Assembly (NCBI GenBank): GCA_021791995.1
Contig: JAJYVN010000055.1
Location: forward strand, 1-10,110
Direction: 5' to 3'
Source of the DNA: Bacillota bacterium
GTDB taxonomy: Bacteria > Bacillota > Sulfobacillia > RBS10-35 > JAJYVN01
Length of the DNA: 10,110 nt
The stretch's first letter is position 1. Every line of letters begins with the position of its first letter. The translations under genes were made by a program, and so were the position numbers. Of the stretch, positions 4,939 to 10,110 are shown one piece after another. The notes under the pieces are model-generated. The model was given only the letters and a program-made list of their open reading frames with translations. It ran no database searches and was not told the origin of the DNA.

Positions 4939-6495
4939 TCATTGGGGGCGCCGTACGATGTGCCGGGTCCGCTCGTCGGGCGGTGGTGGCGGTGCGCCGC
5001 GAAGCGCGGCAATGGTGCGCACCAGTGCGATGCGCAGTCGTGGCACCAGGGCCAGGGCGACGGGATGATCGGAGTAACGAGCGACCTCATAGGCCCGGGT
5101 GAGCTCTCCGGCGGCGTCGTGCTCTCCGGAGAGGACGGGGGAGAGGGAGGCCTCAAAGGTTGCCGGGGTCTGACCGGTGCGGATGGGGTGACCGGCATCC
5201 CCTGCGCCGTGGAGAAACTCGCGATAGGCGGCACGCACGGCGCGCCGGGGATCCAGCATGGCGGCCCAAGCCATGCGGACCGACGCGATCGGTCCGGGGC
5301 GCCGTGCGTGGGAGCGGTTTGTCGCCTCGGCCTCGAGCGGTTCACCGAGCCGGGATGTGCTGCGGAAGAACTGCCAGAAGCCAAAGATCCGGCGGATCTG
5401 GGCCCAGAGACGCTGAAGGGCACCGTTGACCCCTCCGTCCGTTTCCCGCAGATAGGCAACAAAGATATAGATGATCAGGGCAGGCAGTCCAACCAGGGCC
5501 AGGATGGTGAGGACCTTCTGAACGCCGCCCGCAGCCAGAAACGCAAGCACGGTGTGGAGCCAGTGCGGTGTGCGGAGGGTATGCACGTTCGAGCGGACGT
5601 GGCTGACCACCGGGGGGGGCGCGGTTCGGTGGGGTGTGGTGCTGACCGATGTGGGATGCGTATGCGAGACGGGTGGCCGTTTGACCACGGCCTTCGGTGC
5701 GGTCGGGGCTGTGATGCGGAAGATCCAGGCCCCCAGCTTCCCGAAGAGGCGAAGGAAGCGTAGCGAGAAGACGGGAGGCATTGCGGCAGGGAAGATGGCG
5801 CCCAACACAACCGCGAGGAATGCTAGAGAAGCCACATGTCCCCACATGGCCTGGGCGTCCGTGGTTGCCCACTCGAACCCGTCTCGGCGTGCGTCGACGC
5901 GAAGGGCTGTCAGCTTGGCCCCCGCGACCACGACCACGCCGCAGAATCCGGTGAGCGCAGTGGAAAGCACACCCAGCCATGACACATGGCCGACCAAGAA
6001 GGTGGCGGTTCCCGTAAGCACCCATGTCTCGAGCACGATCCGCGTACACTCGGGTGATGTCGCGCTGGTGTCTCCACTCGGTCGGCTGGCCGAGAGCGCC
6101 CCTCCGGCGGCCAGTTGCGATCCGAGTGTCTCGGCAAGCCGCGCGTTCCAGGCCAGAAGCAGTGTCAAAACCCCTAGGCTGATCAACAATTCGTGATGGT
6201 GGGCTGCGGTCAGAACGCCCACGAGTCCGAGCACGATGACGGCGCCCAGAACACTGGGGCGCCACCAGCCCGGGCGATTGCTGGGGGAGAGGGCAAAGGA
6301 CGCAGCAAGGGAGAAGTCCGTCAGGGCGAGCCCCAGGCAAAACACCAGAAACAGGACGATCTCGGGTTGGGTTCCAGGGCGCAGGTGCGTCCAAGCGAGC
6401 CACGCCACCAGCATGGGACCGAGCACAAGTCCGCTGAGCGCCGGGACCACCCATGTGGTGTTGGTGGGGGCCTCAACGGAAGGAGATCCCGCCAC
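4939..6495 (-). CDS. Multi-pass membrane protein with C-terminal DUF4129 domain
   Basis: 518 residues. The N-terminal half has about seven hydrophobic segments (about 16-36, 45-63, 81-97, 101-117, 157-175, 177-196, 220-240). A Pro/Thr/His-rich linker follows (about 263-305), then one or two more helices (about 312-346). The cytoplasmic C-terminus (about 415-495) carries the DUF4129 pattern AAYREFLHGAG, then GQTPATFEASL and a late EVARYS. DUF4129 proteins commonly sit beside DUF58 proteins and MoxR ATPases; some carry a transglutaminase-like domain, absent here. The function of the family is unknown, and an envelope role is inferred from company. The start is GTG 6495, with GGAGGT (6509-6504 on this strand) 8 bases upstream, inside the end of the DUF58 gene (23-base overlap). 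A run of eight C in the linker (5612-5619) is a possible slippage site. Confidence 0.8.
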   Translation of the reverse strand: MAGSPSVEAPTNTTWVVPALSGLVLGPMLVAWLAWTHLRPGTQPEIVLFLVFCLGLALTDFSLAASFALSPSNRPGWWRPSVLGAVIVLGLVGVLTAAHHHELLISLGVLTLLLAWNARLAETLGSQLAAGGALSASRPSGDTSATSPECTRIVLETWVLTGTATFLVGHVSWLGVLSTALTGFCGVVVVAGAKLTALRVDARRDGFEWATTDAQAMWGHVASLAFLAVVLGAIFPAAMPPVFSLRFLRLFGKLGAWIFRITAPTAPKAVVKRPPVSHTHPTSVSTTPHRTAPPPVVSHVRSNVHTLRTPHWLHTVLAFLAAGGVQKVLTILALVGLPALIIYIFVAYLRETDGGVNGALQRLWAQIRRIFGFWQFFRSTSRLGEPLEAEATNRSHARRPGPIASVRMAWAAMLDPRRAVRAAYREFLHGAGDAGHPIRTGQTPATFEASLSPVLSGEHDAAGELTRAYEVARYSDHPVALALVPRLRIALVRTIAALRGAPPPPPDERTRHIVRRPQ

Positions 6496-7741
6496 GGGTG
6501 AACACCTCCATGATCTCGGGCTTCGTCTGCCCGGTGAACCCTTCGGGTGGTCCCATGCGCCGTTCCATGCACAGGAGCGTCACGGGATGCCCATGGAGCA
6601 TCGCGGTCGTGGCGAGGACCCAGAGCGCAGGGGTGTCGCGCGGCACGACACAGACGATGCGTGCTCCCCAGGGTAGCCGGAGGGAGTCCTGCTGTAGGTG
6701 GGCAAGAAAGGCACCGTCTCGGGCCGGGCGGATTCCCGCCAGTAGCTCCAAGGCGGCGACGGTCTGTCGGTTATCGGCCCGCGGCGGCACGCGCAGCCAC
6801 GTGGCTTCACGAACCGTCTCAATGCCGTGCACGTCGTGTTCCACCTGCGTCCCCCAGGCGGACAGCCCCGCCGACCGCCCCGCCTGCCGCTCTTTCCATA
6901 AGAGCGACGCGGTAACCTGGATGGCGGATTCGGTTAGTTCGGCGCGGGACTGGGGATCCCAGTCGTCGGTATCGAGATCGAGAAAGATCCAACTGGCGCT
7001 GGAGCGGATGCGAGGGAACTCGCGCGTCACCAGTTCCCCTCGCCGTGCGGTCGCCTTCCAGTCGATGTGCCGAGGTTGGTCCCCCTGAACATACGGGCGG
7101 AGGCCCTGAGGGATGTCGTCCGGAAAGGGGCTGATGGGATCTCGGGTCGGGCCCGTCGGCAGTTTGCGCCGCGGGTGTTGCTCCGGAAGGGTGGGGAGAG
7201 GCGGATACACCACCAGTCGGGCAGTGGGGGCGAGGTTTGCCTTTTCGAGGCCCAGTCCGAACCAATCTCCCAGTTCCACATTCGCTTCGCCCAGTCGGTA
7301 GACGCCACGGCTGAAGGCTTCAATCCGGAAGACGAAGCGCCGCCGCCGCCTTGGCCCGAGGGTCAGGACCCGGCGGAAGCTCCCGCTGACCCCCTCTGGG
7401 AGGCGTGCTTGAATGGACAGCCAGGGGACGGGCCACCGACCGCGATTTTCGAGCATAACCTCCAGGGTTGTGCCGCGACCGCAGAAGATGTGGCTCCCGT
7501 GGGAGGGGAAGTGGAAGGAAACCACAGTGCTGTGGGTGGCGGAGAGGACCGTGCGGCTTGCAACGTACCAGATACCCAAAAGGACGATGATCCAAAAGCC
7601 CGCCGCCCGCCCACCGAGTAACAGTAAGGCTACGCCAAAGAGGAGAATGGCTCGGGGCCACGTCAAAACGAAGCGACCGAGCGGGGGTGTGCTGGTCTGG
7701 TTCCCTTGCCCTGCCCCCATTGCGCTACGCAAGGGACCCAC
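6473..7741 (-). CDS. DUF58-family protein (VWA-like, MoxR-associated type)
   Basis: 422 residues with two adjacent N-terminal membrane helices (about 30-46 and 48-63). A beta-rich ectodomain-like segment follows (about 70-185), then the DUF58 core. The signature YVQGDQPRHIDWKATARRG (217-235) is clear, followed by a VWA-like strand WIFLDLDTDDWD (251-262). DUF58 proteins usually pair with a MoxR AAA+ ATPase, which is not in this window, and with DUF4129 proteins such as the one encoded next. Their molecular role is unknown, with suggestions around envelope protein assembly. The start is uncertain. GTG 7741 has GGAAG about 6 bases upstream, while ATG 7720 is an alternative without an obvious Shine-Dalgarno sequence. 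The gene begins 55 bases after dltB; that gap has a GC-rich hairpin (GCCTGG/CCAGGC) without a T-tract, so co-transcription with dltAB is likely. Confidence 0.85.
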   Translation of the reverse strand: MGPLRSAMGAGQGNQTSTPPLGRFVLTWPRAILLFGVALLLLGGRAAGFWIIVLLGIWYVASRTVLSATHSTVVSFHFPSHGSHIFCGRGTTLEVMLENRGRWPVPWLSIQARLPEGVSGSFRRVLTLGPRRRRRFVFRIEAFSRGVYRLGEANVELGDWFGLGLEKANLAPTARLVVYPPLPTLPEQHPRRKLPTGPTRDPISPFPDDIPQGLRPYVQGDQPRHIDWKATARRGELVTREFPRIRSSASWIFLDLDTDDWDPQSRAELTESAIQVTASLLWKERQAGRSAGLSAWGTQVEHDVHGIETVREATWLRVPPRADNRQTVAALELLAGIRPARDGAFLAHLQQDSLRLPWGARIVCVVPRDTPALWVLATTAMLHGHPVTLLCMERRMGPPEGFTGQTKPEIMEVFTRGGISFR

Positions 7742-7796
7742 CTCCCACTTCCGTGGAAGGATTCGCCCGAGGGCCTGGGGCCACCTCCAGGCGGAA

Positions 7797-9170
7797 TTAG
7801 GTGAAGAGGTGGCCCGAGAAGATAAGCATACCGAAGGCGACCAGGTTGAACGTCAAGAAGATGCTGCCGGCTCGGGTCAGGGTGTTGTCCGGGAGGAGAT
7901 TGCGTCGTTGGTTCCATCGCGCCAGAAAGTCCGAGGCGATCAGCATGATCCCTTGATAGAAGCCATAGACGAGGTAGTTGGCCTGGGGTCCATGCCAGAG
8001 TCCCATCAGGCCCATGGTCAGGAGGTAGCCGATGTAGCTGGTGACATACTTATTCTTGAACCACTTGCGCTTGGTAGCGTTCAACACGAAGCGCATGTAC
8101 ACATGGTCGCGGAGCCACCAGGAGAGGGTGATGAACCAGCGGTTCCAGAAGTCTTTGAAGTTCCGGGCCAGAAACGGCGCATGGAAGTTTTCCGGTGTGT
8201 GGACACCGAAGAAGTTGCTCACGCCGATGGCGAATGCAGAGTAGCCGGCAAAGTCGAAGAAGAGATAGAAGGTGTAGCCATACATGTAGGAGAGCATGCC
8301 ATGGAGACCAGGGGTACGACTGGCGGGCTGTAACCACAGTTGCCAAATCCAAAAGGCGATGACGAACTTATAGAGAAATCCCTGCGCGATGCGGTAGATG
8401 CCGGCATCCATGTCCGCGATATACTGCGCGCGCGTCCTCCGCTGCTTCCAGTCGGAGGTGAAACGTCGAATTCGGTCGATCGGGCCGGCGCTAATGGTGG
8501 GAAAGAAGAGTACAAACGAGAGCCAAAGACCGATGCCAGGCCGCTCAATGAGGCCGTCCTGCAAGTTGATCAGCACATCCACGGCGCGGAACGTGATGTA
8601 GGAGATACCAACAAACCCAACGGTGTCGACGAGTCCTGGGACCAAAAGGCCCGGTGTCGTAGAGGACGGCACGAGACCCTCGGCCTGGGCGACCTTGGCG
8701 GCGCTCGGTCCGTTGAGAAAGTGCGGCAGAAGGTGCATGTAGAGGGGATAGAACTTCACGATCCCGAGGGGTACAAAGGCGGCGATTACGGCGATGTAGT
8801 AGGGTAGCGGCTTCTTGGATCGCTTGCGGAGGGCCGCGAAGCCAAGCATCAGGAGCAGTTCGAAGGCCGTGTAGACGAGCAAATACACTAGTTGCGGGGC
8901 CACGTGCTGGAACGCGACCAGACTCTGCCACAGCGTATGCCGGATGGGTTCATACACCTTGGCGCCGGGTAACGGATAGGCGCCGGGGATGGGGCCGCTG
9001 ACGGTGCGTCCGAACGGGTTATCATACTGCAACCAGATCATACCAGCCGTTGCTAAGAGCACATACCAGATCCCGAGCCGCCGACTGAGGCCCAGAATCA
9101 CGGCGGGGATGGTCGGATAGAGCAAAAGCGCGAAGTAGAGGAAATCCACGTAGGGTGTCAGGGGAGCCAC
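7797..9170 (-). CDS. dltB: DltB, MBOAT-family D-alanyl transfer membrane protein
   Basis: A polytopic membrane protein of 457 residues in the MBOAT family. DltB accepts D-alanine from the D-alanyl carrier protein DltC and helps pass it across the membrane to teichoic acids or another envelope polymer. Visible hallmarks are FFPTISAGPIDR (222-233), FFDFAGYSAFAIGVS (304-318), FWNRWFITLSWWLRDHVY (341-358, His355) and the catalytic MBOAT motif GLWHGP (390-395, His393). It is longer than the roughly 400-415 residues usual for DltB. The surplus appears as a polar segment at about 50-90 and a loop at about 146-180. The start at GTG 9170 overlaps the end of dltA by 13 bases; the ribosome binding site is weak, and GTG 9149 is a possible alternative. 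Unlike typical dltABCD operons, no dltC or dltD follows. Confidence 0.87.
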   Translation of the reverse strand: MAPLTPYVDFLYFALLLYPTIPAVILGLSRRLGIWYVLLATAGMIWLQYDNPFGRTVSGPIPGAYPLPGAKVYEPIRHTLWQSLVAFQHVAPQLVYLLVYTAFELLLMLGFAALRKRSKKPLPYYIAVIAAFVPLGIVKFYPLYMHLLPHFLNGPSAAKVAQAEGLVPSSTTPGLLVPGLVDTVGFVGISYITFRAVDVLINLQDGLIERPGIGLWLSFVLFFPTISAGPIDRIRRFTSDWKQRRTRAQYIADMDAGIYRIAQGFLYKFVIAFWIWQLWLQPASRTPGLHGMLSYMYGYTFYLFFDFAGYSAFAIGVSNFFGVHTPENFHAPFLARNFKDFWNRWFITLSWWLRDHVYMRFVLNATKRKWFKNKYVTSYIGYLLTMGLMGLWHGPQANYLVYGFYQGIMLIASDFLARWNQRRNLLPDNTLTRAGSIFLTFNLVAFGMLIFSGHLFT

Positions 9171-10110
9171 CTCGCGAGGCGACCGCGATCTACCTTGCCG
9201 TTGGCGGTAAGGGGCAACGCGGAGACGAAACGGAAGACGCGCGGAATGGCGTAGGCTGGGAGATCTGAGCTAAGGCATTGGCGGATCGCCTGGGCGCGTG
9301 CGAAGTCCTCCTCCGGCTCGTCCCCGTAGTTCGGGTGGCCGACGAAGGCCGCCAGATAGTCGGCGGTGCCATCGCGCAACATGGGCAGAACGGCGGCATC
9401 GGTGACGTCCGGCAGGGCGCGAATATGGTGCTCGATCTCGTCAAGCTCCAGCCGGTAGCCGTGCAGCTTGACCTGTCGGTCCACCCGCCCCTCGCAATAC
9501 ACCAAACCACCTGTCACGTGGCCGCGGTCGCCTGTGCGGTAGGCGAAGACGCTGCCCCCACCGGGGTTGGGCAGCGGACCAAAGCCGGTGGGCCCATCCG
9601 TTCGACGCAGGTACCCTGGACTGAGCTGGGGGCCCGCGATAACCAATTCGCCCACCTCTCCACCGGCGACCGGATATCCGTCCTCCCCCACGGCCCAAAC
9701 GCGCATTCCTTCGGCGGGATATCCCACGGGCAGCACCGCTCCCTTGGCGCAGATTGTTTCGTCAATACGTAGGCTCGTGACGGCAACGGTGGTTTCTGTG
9801 GGACCGTATGTGTTCCAGATCTCCGCTTTGGGGAAACGCTCCAAGAGCGCCCGTGCGGTCGCGACCGACAGCGTCTCTCCACAGAACACCAGGCGCTTCA
9901 GGTTGGGCAGTGACAGCTCGCCAAACGCCGGATCCGCCAGGCAGAAGCGAACGAAGGACGGCGTAGAAACCCAGACCGTCAGATCGGATTCGTAGAGCCG
10001 CGCAAAGAGGTCTCGCGGTCGCGCGATGAGGTCCGCCGTCAGCGAGAGGAGGGTGCCGCCGCTCGTCAGACTGAGGTACAGGTCCATTACCGAAAGGTCG
10101 AAGGAGAAGG
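9158..10110 (-). CDS. dltA: DltA, D-alanine:D-alanyl carrier protein ligase, 5'-partial
   Basis: C-terminal part of an ANL-superfamily adenylating enzyme that activates D-alanine with ATP and loads it on the carrier DltC. The frame runs off the window end. Seven residues (FSFDLSV) precede the internal ATG 10087, and about 190 N-terminal residues are missing relative to the usual length of about 505. Numbering from that Met, the motifs are FCGETL (68-73), NTYGPTETTVAVTS (92-105, A5), YRTGDRG (183-189, A7), GRVDRQVKLHGYRLELDEIE (200-219, A8/hinge) and TANGKVDR (294-301, A10). The A10 motif holds the catalytic lysine. The TYGPTETTVAVTS context and FSFDLSVMDLY are characteristic of DltA rather than of peptide-synthetase modules. 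It overlaps dltB by 13 bases, so the two are translationally coupled. A different amino acid substrate cannot be excluded. Confidence 0.88.
   Translation of the reverse strand, partial: FSFDLSVMDLYLSLTSGGTLLSLTADLIARPRDLFARLYESDLTVWVSTPSFVRFCLADPAFGELSLPNLKRLVFCGETLSVATARALLERFPKAEIWNTYGPTETTVAVTSLRIDETICAKGAVLPVGYPAEGMRVWAVGEDGYPVAGGEVGELVIAGPQLSPGYLRRTDGPTGFGPLPNPGGGSVFAYRTGDRGHVTGGLVYCEGRVDRQVKLHGYRLELDEIEHHIRALPDVTDAAVLPMLRDGTADYLAAFVGHPNYGDEPEEDFARAQAIRQCLSSDLPAYAIPRVFRFVSALPLTANGKVDRGRLARWLP

Noticed and set aside
7772..7791. Hairpin GCCTGG/CCAGGC between dltB and the DUF58 gene
   Set aside because: A 6-bp stem with an 8-base loop and no following T-tract does not support an intrinsic terminator. 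The genes are more likely co-transcribed.
1..10110. CRISPR arrays, insertion sequences, tRNA or rRNA genes
   Set aside because: No spaced direct repeats, transposase frames, terminal inverted repeats or RNA-gene signatures were seen.

Overview
The window is GC-rich, roughly 60% or more by eye, and densely coded. Several genes start with GTG, and some have strong GGAGG-type ribosome binding sites. The gene set suggests a high-GC member of the Bacillota (Alicyclobacillus/Sulfobacillus-like): DltA/DltB, a DUF58/DUF4129 pair without a transglutaminase domain, a Cys-rich DUF6062-like protein and a fluoride riboswitch. This assignment is weak. An acidophilic proteobacterium is possible, since DprE1/DprE2-type enzymes and dlt genes also occur in Gram-negatives.

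Left part, plus strand (1-2231): a compact three-gene cassette. It holds a 5'-truncated DprE1-type FAD oxidase, a DprE2-type short-chain reductase overlapping it by 4 bases, and a four-helix SMR-type membrane protein 17 bases later. DprE1 and DprE2 together epimerise polyprenyl-phosphoryl-ribose to polyprenyl-phosphoryl-D-arabinofuranose. The small membrane protein is a plausible flippase for that lipid-linked sugar.

Middle (2232-3048, plus strand): the 151-base gap after the cassette holds the most notable element. It has a promoter-like -10 box, a fluoride (crcB-motif) riboswitch aptamer and an overlapping intrinsic terminator. Next come a strong Shine-Dalgarno sequence and a GTG start for a 221-residue protein with two CxxC...FCxxH modules. 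This protein is not a fluoride channel or a CLC antiporter, so it is a candidate new member of the fluoride response. A convergent gap of about 114 bases follows, with a weak terminator-like hairpin and one possible small minus-strand frame.

Right part, minus strand (10110 down to 3163), in transcription order: a 5'-truncated dltA (D-alanine activation), dltB (MBOAT membrane acyltransferase), a DUF58 protein, a multi-pass DUF4129 protein, and a PAS-GGDEF-methyltransferase fusion. dltA/dltB overlap by 13 bases and DUF58/DUF4129 by 23, so a single cell-envelope operon is likely. dltC and dltD are not downstream of dltB, and no MoxR ATPase accompanies DUF58. The diguanylate cyclase fusion starts 60 bases after DUF4129 and may belong to the same transcript.
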